Positions 35,303 to 47,620 are shown, counted from the first letter of the stretch. The stretch is DNA of 64,000 nucleotides from Amaurobius ferox (GCA_951213105.1 OX578133.1:139834813-139898812); one strand, 5' to 3'. The notes: generated by a model from the sequence alone, not told the origin. Numbers and translations: made by a program.

Positions 35303-36372
35303 TTAACCCTTTCGGGACGGCGGCATTCCGAAACTACCGTGGCCCAAAGGACGAAGCGCTTCGTTTCCGAAATGTGCCCAAAAGACGGCTATTTTTTTGT
35401 GCTAAGCCTAATTCTCGAAAAAAATTCACTAAAAATCACCCGTTCAACACAGCATTCTACTTTTTTCAGGAAGAAAGGAAATACTTATTTTCTATTTGAT
35501 GTATATTTTTTATACAAATTTTCTTTTATCAAAATATCAAAAATTTTAGTGTATATATGTTTTAGGTACAGATGGATAATTCTTTGGCATGTCCCTCCGA
35601 TTTTTTAAAACTGTACCACATACATGCGTATTCTTAGACAACAAATACTTTGCAAGTACAGGAGAGGTAAAAAATTTATCCAAATACAAAGTATATCCTT
35701 TTCCTAAAAGTTCACTTAGAAATGTTTTCACAACGCGTTCTCCATACCCACCATCAGAGCTTGATAATCCCGTGTCCTTTCCAGTATACACAAGGAAATT
35801 CCATTTATGGCCTCATTCCGATTCTGACGATTTATATTTTTATTCCATATCTGGACCTTTTCGATGGGATATATTAACGAAATCCCAGCCTTCCTTTCCA
35901 TGAGAACATAAATAACCTAATCATTTCATTGCCGCACATTCCTTTACCCCCCCTCCCCCACCCACTCAAAAAAAAAACTCTCTTATATTCCTCTAATTCA
36001 ACAACGAAATCAATAAAAGACAAAATCAGAACGAGACCCGGAACTCAATTATAAAATTGTTGATGCTACAAGAAGTGCTCTGTTTACTTTACAGAACCAT
36101 GTGTTTCACCGCTCCAAATGGAGAAATAATTCATTGGATTCTCCTTGTGCCAAGGTCAAACATCTACAAAATACATTTAAGTTGCTTCCACGGGCATTTA
36201 ACGCCATCTAGTAGACAAATACATTTAAATTAAAATGTTCCACGTAGAAACACCAATACGTGCCAGTCGTCCTTTAGGGTAAAATTTCCTCCGGCCTGTG
36301 GGCGTGCCGTTCGTCCTTGAATGCAAGTTCGCAGCTGGCACCTGGGCGTGCCGTTCGTCGCGAAAGGGTTAA
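35303..36372 (-). mobile_element. piggyBac-family element with transposase fragment, TTAA flanked
   Basis: The left end is TTAACCCTTTCGGGACGG at 35303 and the right end CGTTCGTCGCGAAAGGGTTAA at 36372. On the minus strand, 35791-35546 encodes a piece of piggyBac transposase: MYTGKDTGLSSSDGGYGERV, VKTFLSELLGKGYTLYLDKF and FTSPVLAKYLLSKNTHVCGT, then VLKNRRDMPK. The Asp of LYLDKFFTSP corresponds to a catalytic Asp of the DDE_Tnp_1_7 domain, with Asn-to-Lys after it (usual DNFFTSP). The rest of the transposase is missing, so the element is a deletion derivative. It is 1070 bp, versus 682 bp for its relative at 27692. Confidence 0.9.
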
Positions 36373-36379
36373 GGATACA

Positions 36380-37900
36380 GAAGTTTGTAAAAAGACATAT
36401 TATTATTCATTGATTAATTAATGTTTATTGATAATAATCTTTGGTAGAAGTTGCTCCACAGAAATTCTGTTAAACTTGCATAGTTTATGCAATGACAGCA
36501 AACAACAATTGCCTATACAATTAATTGTTTTTGTTGTGACATTTCTGTTCATTTTTAAATTTTCAGTGCATTATCTTTGCAGGCTTTACACAGTGCAACC
36601 CTATTACTGTAAATTATGGTAATTAATTTAGTATTAGAAATAAATATAGGAAGTTTTGTACAGTAATTAAAGTTTAAATAACATGTTTGAAACACATGCA
36701 ATTACACATTTAATACAATGTTAATATAATGAGTATATTGTAATTACTATATATAAAAACTTAATACAGTAAAACAACAGTAATGGAATTTCTTAAGAAT
36801 GAGCAATTTAGTTCACTTATGGAGAAAAAATTTATTTCACTTTTATAAGTATAAATTTGGCAAGAAATAATTTTTGTTTGTGCAGATATTGCATATGCTT
36901 CACTGCTAGGAAAAAGCATATGAAATGAAATAAAACATACAATTCTAGGACTGTTATTAAAAAGAATGTTTAAGGAATTATATATACTTCTGCTCCAGTA
37001 AAATATTCAAAATTCTTGAAATCACCAAATTGATGTGTATGGTATCTGTGTTATAACTAAAACTCAAACATTTGAAATACTGAAAAAGTGTAACTCTTCC
37101 AGTAAGAAAAAGAACATTTGCAACAATGCACATGATACAAACAATCACAATGTCATACACATGTATGAGTGCAACGGCTATCATTCCAAGTGTTTCAATG
37201 TGGATCATTAGGTAATCCTCTATCACAAGGATGTCAATGTGTTTGTTCTTGAAGTTCAGAGAACCCAGATACTTGGGACCTATTCTAAGACTTGGTATAC
37301 ATATTTCTGCCAATTTCATTAACTATCTTTTCTATTTAGGGAAAAGAACACCTGAAGTGAAAGAAACACCTTCAGAAAATTGTCAGGTTTCAAATTAATT
37401 AAGTACATAGCAAATTGGCTGCACCTTTATAAATAAAATGCAATAAATAATACTAGGTACCACGAACTTCTTGATCAAAAGCCCAATGAAAAACAATGTT
37501 AGTCCTTTTAGATGCATATTTATGATTAAACTTCCAAAAGGAGTTAATATATCCAAAGGAGTTAAAATGCAAAAATTAAATTCCTTTTTATCCTTTATAC
37601 TTTTGACAATATACAGGATACTTTACTAGTGCAATTTGGAGTGTGCTGCCCACTGACTGAACCTAATAATTTCTATTTCGGCATTATTGTAGTTTTTATG
37701 CTGATAAAAGCTGAAGCTCATATGCTTTTAAAAGATTTTTTACAGATGCAGCTCTGGCCATGTAGAATTGGTCAAAATTGTTTTGTAATTATTTTTCCAT
37801 TGTTCACAGAACGTATCAACGATTTGAGAATATACTGTTTTTTTTAAATTTTCATTTCCCAATCTAGCAGTTCCATAAAAAACATGGAAAGTGCACTTAG
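36380..37900. other. TEAD intron, no gene seen
   Basis: Open frames such as the 113-codon minus frame at 36978-37319 show no recognisable motif and no splice-supported continuation. Confidence 0.45.
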
Positions 37901-37908
37901 CTATATTC

Positions 37909-39473
37909 AGGGGTGATTGTGAGGCTAAGTGAAAAACCCTGAAATGTGCAGCAAAGGGAGGGGGGAGGGGGATTATTTTTTTTTTAAATTCAGAAAAAAT
38001 AATTATGTAAATATTTAAATGGACTGACTAAATCAACAAATCAGTATCTTAACAGAGTACAAACTATATTGTAATAAAAGAATGGATCAAACCAAAGTTC
38101 TAATTTATCCTTTTGAAATGGCTGCATTCCTAAGTACACAAATTGTTATTAAATTACAGTTATTCAGAAAATAGTCCTTCTCATTAATAATGCATTTGAA
38201 AAAGTTTTTCTGTATGAAACACATAATAATTATCAGTGGAAATTATCAGAATTTTAATCCATGCAAACAGATTGCATAAATGGAATATATTTTCACAATT
38301 AAATGAAACATACCAACGATTGTGTACAAATGCAAATTTTCTTGATATTGCTGCAAAAATCCCTCCATTTCATTAATGATACATTTGAACAATAAGCATT
38401 TTTGGATACAACACTCAATAATTATCAGAATTTTAGGCTATGTAAACAGATCGTATAAGTAGAAAATATTTTTACGGTTAAACATGATGTACTGAGGATT
38501 GCATACAAATGCAGTTTTTTGCGATACAGTTGCAAATTAACCTTCCATTTCATTAATAATATGTTTGAAAATGAGCTTTTTTGTATACAACACATAATAA
38601 TTATGAGAATTTTAGTCGATGCAAACAAATTGCATAAGTGGAAAATATTTTCATAAACGAAATATGCCGATGATCATGTACAAATGCAGAGTTTTGCAAT
38701 ATTGCTGCAAAATAGCCCTTCACTTCAATAATAATACATTTAAAAAATATATTTTTTATATTTAACATGTCATAATTATCAACATTTTAGTTGATGCAAG
38801 TAGATATAGATAGCATAAGAGGAACATATTTTCACAATTTAGCAAAATATACTGAGCATTGCCTACAAATGCAGTTTTTTGTGATACTGTTGCAAAATAG
38901 CCTTTCATATACATTTGAAAAACAGTTTTCTTTTGTATGCAGTACACAATAATTATCAGAATTTAGTTGATGCAAACAGCTTGCATAAGTGGAAAATATT
39001 TTTACAAATGAAATATGCTGATGATCACATACAAATGCAGTTTTTTTGTAACACTCTTGCAAAAATAACCCCTTTCATTAATCATATATTTGAAAAATAG
39101 CTGCTTTTTTGTATATAACATGAAATAATTATAAAAATCTTAGTTGATGCAAATAGACTGCAAACAGGGTAGAGAGATAATCATTGGTCATGTCTCTCAT
39201 AATATAGTGAGAATTGCTGCTTACAAGATCTGATTTCTTAATAGCGGGGAAACGGATTTCCAAATGTAAGAACGGGAAAACCCCTATCTTGAAATTCATA
39301 AAATTTTTTGTGCACTTGCGACTAATTTCGCGATATTTTTTATGGTGTAGTAATTAAATAGTTTCAAATGATAAGATGAAAAAAAATCATAATAAGGATT
39401 ACAAAATGAAATGGCAAAATCAAAAATCCTGGATTTTTAGGGGCAATTCAATCCAAGAAATCTGACCCACAAT
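37909..39473. mobile_element. TIR element with internal ~178-bp tandem repeats, second family member
   Basis: The ends carry inverted CAGGGGTGATTGTG (37909) and CACAATCACCCCTG (39473). The interior is a degenerate tandem array with anchors near 38268, 38447, 38629, 38808, 38978 and 39152, each containing a CAGATTGCATAAGTGG-like and a TGCTGCAAAATAGCC-like block. These are the same unit type as in 17317-20078 despite different terminal repeats. Short minus-strand frames here are repeat artefacts. Confidence 0.7.
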
Positions 39474-39760
39474 CACCCCTGTACATTGCTCACTTTTTCT
39501 TTTAGTATTTTATTTTTGTTCTTTTCTCAGAGCAGTGAAAATGCAAATTACATGGTTTTACTGTATTTCAAACTGAAGAAAATTACTAAATTTTGCAACT
39601 ACATAATAAATTAAAAACAGTGCAGATTCAGAAAATATATTTAGAATAATTACATTATCCATTTAATTAGTTTTAATGCATTTATATTAAAAATAAAATA
39701 ATGCTAGATATTTAACTGAAATGTGACATTTAAAAAAATCTGTCAGATATCCTTGCTTAC

Positions 39761-39988
39761 AGGTGTCCCAGGGTAGTTGACAGGTGGCACAAGTGATGCA
39801 AGTCCCGCTGCAGCAGCTTTATTGTGGATGGCAGTGGCAGACACAATTTGGGCGGATGATAGGGACGTTAAGGACTGCAGGGCCTTCTCCTTTGCAGCTT
39901 GGTCCTGGGAGTAAAACAAAGACACGATCTGAGCTGACGACATGGAGGACATCGACTGCAGTGCGGCTTCCTTCGAAGTTTGATCCTG
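39761..39988 (-). CDS. sd: TEAD linker exon with internal tandem duplication and alternative acceptors
   Basis: The exon ends at 39761 before the donor GTAAGCAAGG. Three in-frame starts are possible: 39988 (after TATTTTCAG), 39985 (after a tandem CAGCAG) and 39904 (after TTTGTTTTACTCCCAG). The inner form encodes 48 residues beginning DQAAKEKALQ, containing SSAQIVSATAIHNK, and matches the normal TEAD linker. The outer forms add 27 or 28 residues in which DQTSKEAALQSMSSMSSAQIVS repeats the first 22 residues of the inner form (16 of 22 identical), followed by LFYSQ, which is the translated inner splice acceptor. Vertebrate TEADs, as I remember them, have one copy (DQTAKDKALQ…SSAQIVSATAIHNK). Which acceptor is used cannot be told from sequence; the inner one gives family-typical length. 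Confidence 0.93.
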
Positions 39989-40308
39989 CTGAAAATAGAT
40001 GATTACAACCGTTGATGGCTAGAGGTGCTGCAAAGGCCACCGAAACAACTGCCATCTTCGGTTGTATACTAACCGCGACTAAGCTACATAGCACAAGCTA
40101 CTGAAATTTTAATTCCAGGAAAAATAGTAGGCCAAATAAATGCAAAACTATTTTAAACCTGCTTTAAAAGCCTAAACAGCAAAACTTATATGTTCTATAA
40201 CTACAATGTGCATGTTTTCATTTAGACTTCATTACTCAATGACTGAAATTTTTGCTGTGATTTTCTATGATCAAATTTTACGCTAGTTTTAATGCTATTA
40301 AGTTTATA

Positions 40309-40344
40309 ATATATATATATATAAATATATATTAAGTTTATAAT

Positions 40345-40413
<69 letters not shown>
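40309..40413. repeat. (TA)n and (CA)n microsatellite
   Basis: A TAAGTTTATAATATATAT unit occurs twice, followed by a long TA tract and an ACACAC tail. Confidence 0.93.
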
Positions 40414-40414
<1 letters not shown>

Positions 40415-40603
40415 TGGTTTCCATAAATTAAGGAAAAACTGAAAAAAATCAGGATAATTCAAAAACGACGAAGTGAAATTTCATGAAAATCAGTAAAAAG
40501 ATACATTAAGTTATAACTGACAGGTTAGGCAAAACCAAATCATGCAAACACCATCATTTAATAGCAGAAAAAGAGACTGTATCTCAAAGGTACAGGAACT
40601 GAA

Positions 40604-41770
40604 TGGGAAAGTTGCTTCAATATGATGTGTGGTCACCTCAGACAGCTATACAGGCTCAATTCTTCAATGTTAAATGCAACATTCATCAATGTTTTATGTT
40701 CATTATGATGGTGTCAAAATCTGTCGGCAGTAATACTCATTGGTCCTGCAAAGCAGTAGAAAGACCCTGTAGGGTATTAGGCAACAGATTAAGAATAGCA
40801 CCATATTTCCCCAGAGCATTCAAAACATGTTCAATGGAATTCAGTTCCAGAGATTGAGCTGGCCATTCCACACAGACACTGGTTTCCTCCTCAACATATT
40901 GATCCATACTCTGTGAGATCTCACATTATCATCTTGGAAACAAGTTTCACCAATTACACCTGCATAAGGATGTAGATATGGATGCAGGATATCATCTCTA
41001 TATCTCTGTGCATTCAGGTTATAAACATGGCAGGACATAGAGATTTGTGTGGTCACTTAAAAGTGATGCCAGACCAAACACACACACACACTACCTCCAC
41101 CATAATGATCTCTTTCATAGATGTTACTGGGATGATAGTGGGTTCTTGGCCCCCTTCAGTTCAAACAATGTCTGGAATAATTCTCTAAACTGTATTGCGA
41201 TTCAGTGAAAGTACAGAATCCATTAACTTGCACTCCAGCTAACATGCATGCATGCCCAACGCGATCGCCCACTCCTGTGCCGTGCAGTGAGGGGCACACA
41301 AATTACTGGTTACCAGGCATACAAACCGCCTTTATGAAGCTATCAATGTACAGTTACTGATATTAACCTTCCAATACTGAAAGCAAGGCCACATCTGAGC
41401 TGGGTTGGTGTGGCAGTTCTCTGTCACTGTGCTGTTAACTGCAAATAACTGTCATCAATGACAGTTGTTAGGCTTTTCTTGGCTGTACCTTCTGGATGTT
41501 GAATCTGTTCTTAGAAATTCCACAGCCTATGGATTACAGAAGGACTTGCATTCAATCATCTAGCCACATCTGTTGGGACTCTGGCCAACCTCCAGGCATC
41601 CAATGGTTCATCATGCCAACTCTTTATGTAAGTGTTGTCTCAAACTCATCCCTTCACAATGACTATCTTAATTTTTTCGATCGCAAGTTTAAATATGAAA
41701 TCGTAGTAACTTGTGAAATGCATGTTTTTATACCAGTGCCTGCTGTCATCATATGATTGCACAGTGCCAC
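40604..41770 (-). pseudogene. Tc1-like transposase pseudogene
   Basis: On the minus strand, in order and in shifting frames, are: a degenerate N-terminal HTH region (NRFNIQKVQPRKA, RELPHQPSSDV); VICVPLTARH; an LYFHES-type first catalytic region; VYNLNAQRYRDDILHPYLHP then YAGVIGETCFQDDNVRSH (second catalytic Asp); and AQSLELNSIEHVLNALG (Glu). The order NAQRYRD…FQDDN…SIEHV is typical of Tc1-type DDE transposases. Stops and frameshifts throughout show it is dead. Confidence 0.85.
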
Positions 41771-41883
41771 TAATTTACGTATAAGATTTTGAGCCAGCAG
41801 TAATTTTTATGTCAGTGAATTTGGTGCACTTCTGACTATTTCTGGTGTATCAGGATTTTTTCTTTCTTAATGTATGGAAACCA

Positions 41884-41932
<49 letters not shown>

Positions 41933-41970
41933 AGTATATATATATATAAATGTATATATATATATGTATG

Positions 41971-42042
<72 letters not shown>
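41884..42042. repeat. Complex (TA)n/(TG)n microsatellite
   Basis: A long tract of TA with GTGTGT and TATGTATG interruptions and about 31 uninterrupted TA units at the right. The IYIYIY-rich minus-strand frame is an artefact. Confidence 0.95.
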
Positions 42043-42044
<2 letters not shown>

Positions 42045-42568
42045 CTTTAAAAAAATATTTAAAGTGAATGCATAAGCCTTTAAGAAGGAATTGCAGTTAA
42101 ACATTGTGTAAAATATTTTAAATTGTAAGAAATGTGAAGAGTTTGTTTGATACTATTTGGTCATTTTTGGCCTTAGAGTCAATTACACCCAAAACCACAA
42201 GCATGTAGCCAGGATTTCAGAAAAGGGAGTTTAGGATTGATTGCGGATTTACAGTTGCAGATATTGTTTAGTCAGCATGAAGTAGATGGCCAATGTGTTT
42301 GTGTAGTCAATGGTAGATTATAACTTCAAGCCATCCTTCCCTTTGGCTATGCAGTCTTAAACTGCAACTTGAAACTAGTTAAATTTAATTGTTAACAATA
42401 CTTATTCTACATAAGTCCTTTAAAGCAAACCAAAGAAAGCACTATTATTTTTATAAATCAGACCACTTCATATTTAGATTCATATTTAGATTTAAACATC
42501 TTAAATTCCAGAAAAAAAAGATTATTTTAAAGCATCAGTTTCCATGCAAAAATATGTCAAAATAATAC

Positions 42569-44043
42569 ACATGGTGTCTCACAAAAAGTGAACAGTGGAA
42601 GACTTGTTGAACTGCTGGTTGTAGATACCTAGTTTTAATTGCAAACATTTTTTAAATAAGGTAGGAAGTTGTGAAATAATAATTTAAATGATGTGCAATA
42701 TTTTTGGAAAAAGATATACTTTTTATACAGCATATCTAGCAAAAAAAGTTAAATTACAAAAATGTTGTCAATGCTTCATTTAGTCATACTAAAGAAAAAT
42801 TTGGATCTCAAAAGTTCACATTTAGGAGGAAATAAATTGTTAAACTTTCTGACTTACACAAATTTCTTGGGACTTTTCAATACTCTTTTTATCACCAAAA
42901 TTCATGAATCCTGGGGTCATTTACAAATTGAATTGATGCACAGAAATCATTCAGTAGGGTTTTTAAATGATTTTTTTCATGGTTTGTTTTTTAAACTATT
43001 AAAGACAGGCAGACGATACTGGTTAGAAGTTATTTTAACACTTAAATAAGGTAAATAAAACAGATTATTGTAATTTTGCTGGTCCAACAGATATTTTCCA
43101 AACAAAATCTATAGACGAATAAGCATGCTGTTTAATTTTTGAAATCAACTAGGATTATATAAAACCACTGCTTTCAGTCGACGCAATAAGTTTCTAACAC
43201 ATTTTTGTCACTGCACTTTTACCTGCAGAATGAGAGCCCTTATAAACAAATTGGTACAGGCTCTTATATTTAGTACAGCAGATGGCAGGTTCAAGTAGAC
43301 TGGTGATGGGTTCAAATAGAGATTAGCATTCTTTGGTCTTCGTGAGCCATACTGATGATGAAAGTAATCTGTTGACTGCAATCAACAACATTGCGACAGC
43401 CACAGAATAAAAAACTCTAAAAGTATGCCGGCTGTACGAGAAATGATGATAGTATTTCCTCACTGTATCACTAGGAGATCGATTGCATTCGCTGCAAATC
43501 AAAATCATCTCAGAGAGTTTGGCACTGAATTGCATCATAATTAAAATTCTAATTAGGTAGCAGAGTTACCTGAATGCTTAAATACAAACTGTGAGTTAAC
43601 ATAATGATGACGCAATAGCTTTACTGAAATATCTGCATAAAATAAATTTGAAGAAGTGATAAAAGTTTTAGTAACTATTCGCAACTGAAGTTGACTTGTG
43701 GAAGCTCCCTTCTTTCCCAATGCAAATTTTAACTGGTGGGTGTACAACTACGGGTCTACAACCAATAGTTAAAAAAAATCTTCTACTGTTCACTTTTTAG
43801 ATCACATTACAGCCAAATTCTTTTCTCTTTTACTAAACACAATATAGGCAACATTTGCTTTTTTTTTTATAGAGGTGCTGTATAAAAAATTAATTATATG
43901 AACTTTTTACAGAAATAAGGAACAACATTTAAATTACTATTCATAACTTCCTACCTTATTTAAAGCATATTTACAATTGGAACTATAGATCTACACCCAA
44001 CATTAAAAATTATTCCACTGTTCACTTCTGTGAGACACCATGT
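42569..44043. mobile_element. DNA transposon relic with ~100-bp inverted termini
   Basis: Left end ACATGGTGTCTCACAAAAAG then TGAACAGTGGAA is inverted at the right end (TTCCACTGTTCACTTCTGTG then AGACACCATGT, ending 44043). Inverted similarity continues inward through AATAAGGTAGGAAGTTGTGA / CATAACTTCCTACCTTATT. A second right-end-like block (ACTGTTCACTTTTTAGATCA) lies at about 43783, so the right side may be duplicated. Interior frames (42762-43049 plus, 43553-43747 minus) show no recognised domain. Confidence 0.75.
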
Positions 44044-44263
44044 ATATACAGCATAATTTAGTCTAGCGGTTTGAGTTAATTTCTGAACTACTATGAATAT
44101 TATTACATACTCAGAAGCACAGCTAAACACTCTGGACAAAATATTACAAAATTAGCATTTACTATGAGTCTACAATGTAAGAGCATGTGTCTGCAGCGTA
44201 CCTTGTGTATGTGAACAAAACAGAGATGAAAGTCGTAGAGGAATGTTCGTAAAGTTGGAAATG

Positions 44264-45279
44264 GGCTGCAAATGAGACATCACTGACTGGCAAAAGGGGC
44301 CCATACTGTTTGGCCGGCAACATGGCCACAAAGTTGCAGAGATTGCAGCGTCCTTGGGTGTGAGAGCATCTACAGTAAGTACAGTGCATAAGCAATAACA
44401 TTTGTCCGGAACAAATAGTTCCTGGCAATGCAAAGCCAGCTGCAAGATGATACTAACCCCGAGAGATCGTCGGCATGTGAGGTGCATGGCTACAGCTAAT
44501 CGCTTCCAAACCAGGGACCAATAGGTGGCACAGGTTAATGCTGGACTGGGCCAGTCTATTTCTGAGCGCACCCTGTGCCAGGAGCTGCATTGCATGGAAT
44601 TATTCAGCTGTATACCCCGGCAATGTCCTCCGATCACTGCAGTCCCAAAACAGAAGAGACTCCAATAGGCTCAAGAACATCGACACTGGACTGTGGATGA
44701 CTGGCAACATGTAGTATGGTCAGACGAATCACGCTTTTGCTTGTATGTCAATGATGCACGTTTCTGCGTCACCAGGAGATCTAGAGAAGCGTGTCATCCA
44801 GACAGTCTCCAGAGATCAGTGAAGCTTGGGGGTGGATGTGTGATGTTTTAGGAGTATATTTCAGTGACTAGCATTGGACCACTGGTGAAAGTCAACAATT
44901 GGATGAAGGCTGTGGATTATATCCCCATCTTGGATGACCTCGTCGTTCCTTATGTGGTGCGTGGAGAGGGCCTTGTCACCGAACCTGTCTACCAAGACAA
45001 CAATTGTACTGTGCATTTCACCAGCTGTGTTCAGGACTGGTTCGCAGAGCATGAGATTGATCTCCCACACCTCACTTGGTCTGCCAATTCGCCTGACCTT
45101 AACGTCATTGAGAAAATGTGTGATGCTTTAGAAATTGCTGTCAAGAGAAGTGTTGCACAAGTCCGATGATGGACGAGTGGGCAGACATCACTGCAGATGC
45201 TATCTGGCCCCATTTGGACAGCATGCCCCGTAAGATCCAAGCAGTGATCAGGGCACATGGTGATGTAACCAAGTATTAA
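44264..45279 (+). pseudogene. Tc1-like (apparent DD37E) transposase pseudogene
   Basis: The plus strand starts MGCK, stop, DITDWQKGPILFGRQHGHKV then AEIAASLGVRASTV, a Tc1-type helix-turn-helix. A middle region with several frameshifts (SDESRFCLY-like text near 44715-44745) leads to the open frame 44864-45169. This contains VYQDNNCTVHFTSCVQDWFA (second catalytic Asp), then EHEIDLPHLTWSANSPDLNV and IEKMCDALE (catalytic Glu). I count 37 residues between that Asp and Glu, which suggests the DD37E group. It is inactive. Confidence 0.85.
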
Positions 45280-45849
45280 ATTCAATAAAACCTTATTTCA
45301 TAATATTTTGTCAGAGGTGCTTATGTGTTATTGATATATGATTGAAATATGTTTCTAATTATTTTTGATTGAAATGCATTTCTGATATCAGTTTTTAATT
45401 TCCCTATTTCTTTAAATAACATATATTAAAATGTCCACTAAGGTTTGTATTTAGCATTACACAAAAAGACTAGAGTTAAAGTATAATTTAAATTACTAAA
45501 TTATTCCAAATAAATTCAGATATCTTTTTGATGTGATGATTATATTATACTGTATCACAAAAGAATATATCAGGAGGAAAATACTAGGGAAGAACAGGGT
45601 AATGTTGGTCAGTGATAATGTCAGTTACCTCAATATTATCTCAATATAACTTATACGGAAAGATGAGGTCAAAAATTTGAATTCGAATTAGTTTTCGATG
45701 GAAGAACATGTTTCAAGCATCCCTGAACTCAAATTGACTGTTTTTTAGGTGATGTCTCTCTGTGTGTGTGAGTCTGTGGAAACGATATCTCACGAACGAA
45801 TACAGCATTTTGAACGAAATTTGGTACAAAAACTACAATCCGTGAAGAC

Positions 45850-46260
45850 TGGAAGCTTATTGATTTTAAATACAATCAAATGTTTGGAAGATACTAAATT
45901 TTCAAATAAGATTTTGAAAAATTAAAAAAATCGGAACCTTCAATAATATTACATAAATAATCATTTTTTATATAATTTCTCATTAGAAAACAATTAACAT
46001 GAATTTTCAAATGCTAGCATGAACTCTTCTCGAGATATTGTCCTTTTTCAAATAAATTAAAAAAAACACATAAAATAAAAAAAGTATTAACTATTGTGAA
46101 TTATGTTCACTTTTCATATATAATAATATGTGATAAATGTGTTAATATCACTGTCATGGATCTAGTTTGTTCCATTCATGTGAAGATACCTTGTGTAATG
46201 ATTTCTTATATTGATGCTTAGCAATTTGCCAATAGTCATATATATAAGAAATACACTTAT
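45850..46260 (+). repeat. Dispersed AT-rich repeat, copy 2
   Basis: Paralogue of 25925-26340 (see there). Upstream text at 45749-45850 (GTGAGTCTGTGGAAACGATA, GAAATTTGGTACAAA) may be the left part of the element and resembles 49430-49500 and 55530-55600. Confidence 0.7.
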
Positions 46261-46639
46261 CGCTGTTTGTCCGTAATGCTTGGCAATCAATTTGGTGACT
46301 CAGTTAGCAAAATATCGCTAGCTTGGTGATATTTTGCCCCAAATTGATTAAAATATCATTAAAATTGCAAAACATGATGCAAGTTAACAAAAATGATGCC
46401 AAACTGATGAATTAATTATTCAAATATTTTAATATATAGACTATTCCTTATTGCGAATGTTATCAATATTGAAAATTGTCAATTTAGAATTGTGTGAAAT
46501 ATAAGTTAGTTGTGTACTTCGAAATAGTTTTACATGTTGTCATACGGAAAAGTGCCCAATATACAATTCAACATTAAAAACATTGTCTTATAGATCTTAT
46601 ACATAATTTTTTCACTGTGAAAGAAGTAAATTCACTGTA

Positions 46640-47620
46640 TTATATAGGAAAAGTCATGTGCTGCCCACATCAGACTTCTTATTTAAAATTGAGAGGAGGT
46701 TTCGCCACCTAGTTGTCTGTCGCCTAAGTAAAACAGAAGGCTGTGGACATGCTTTAGTGTGCCCTGCATGTAAATTTCAAGGATCTGATGCTGTTCTTAC
46801 TCAGTTCCTACTCTTTTCGCTTTTAATAGTAAGATGTGGTTATTGGCACATTGAAGATACAATTTTATAGCTTATGTAGATTAATAATTATAATTAACAG
46901 AATACTCGTGTTTTTAAAATAGTCTAATGCAAACTAGATTGACACATGTTTAAGAAATGCTGGTCACCATGACCAGCATGAAGATGAAGATTCATTGGCT
47001 CAGAGTTCACAGGATGTAGCAGTTTAGGATCATTCTCCTCTGTTACTTTTGGGTCAACCAGGACCAAAATAAAATGCACTAAAAAATTTGGACAGCTGCA
47101 CCAAAAAAAAAAACTGTGCTTGAAGAAAAACAAAACAAAGAAAGCAAGTAGAGCATTTGCAACAGCAGAACAGAATAGGAGAAAATTCAAAGAGAAAAAC
47201 AAGACTGTCTCTATCAAACTCCGGAAGAGACAATTATCATTCTTATCATTTGATTCTAATGTAGACTATCCAAATGAGGCCCATTTGTGCTGTGGCGGGC
47301 CAAGAGTCTGGTGAAAGTGACTATATGGAAATGGATGGGAAGGAACCTGAAGATACTTCATTAAAAGAGTTTAACCTGAAAATAAGACTGCAGAATATTT
47401 TTGTAGGTGATTACCTCTTAGTAAAAGTTTTAAATGAAAATCAGACAAAAACTTTCCTTCCAAGACAGATGAAATATGCAAATATTTAATTAAAATAAAG
47501 TATATTTATGAATACAGGGAGTATTGGGATACCAACATGTTTCCCCAAGTAAAAGATACAAATTATGTTACTCCAAAAGGCATTGTTCGGAAGCTTTCCA
47601 AATTTCAATCCCCTATCTTA
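46640..47620 (+). pseudogene. Decayed transposase-like ORF remnants
   Basis: Several short plus frames in a row are coding-like: MKKNKTKKASRAFATAEQNR (47120), KECAVAG-type Cys text at about 47280 (MRPICAVAGQESGESDYMEM), FVGDYLLVKVLNENQTKTFL (about 47400), and WDTNMFPQVKDTNYVTPKGI (about 47528). The GDYLLVK motif occurs near the C-terminus of some insect DDE transposons. Frames are interrupted and the family is not certain. Confidence 0.45.

Noticed and set aside
39784..40094. 72- and 91-codon ORFs over the TEAD linker exon
   Set aside because: They are other-frame shadows of the spliced TEAD exon.
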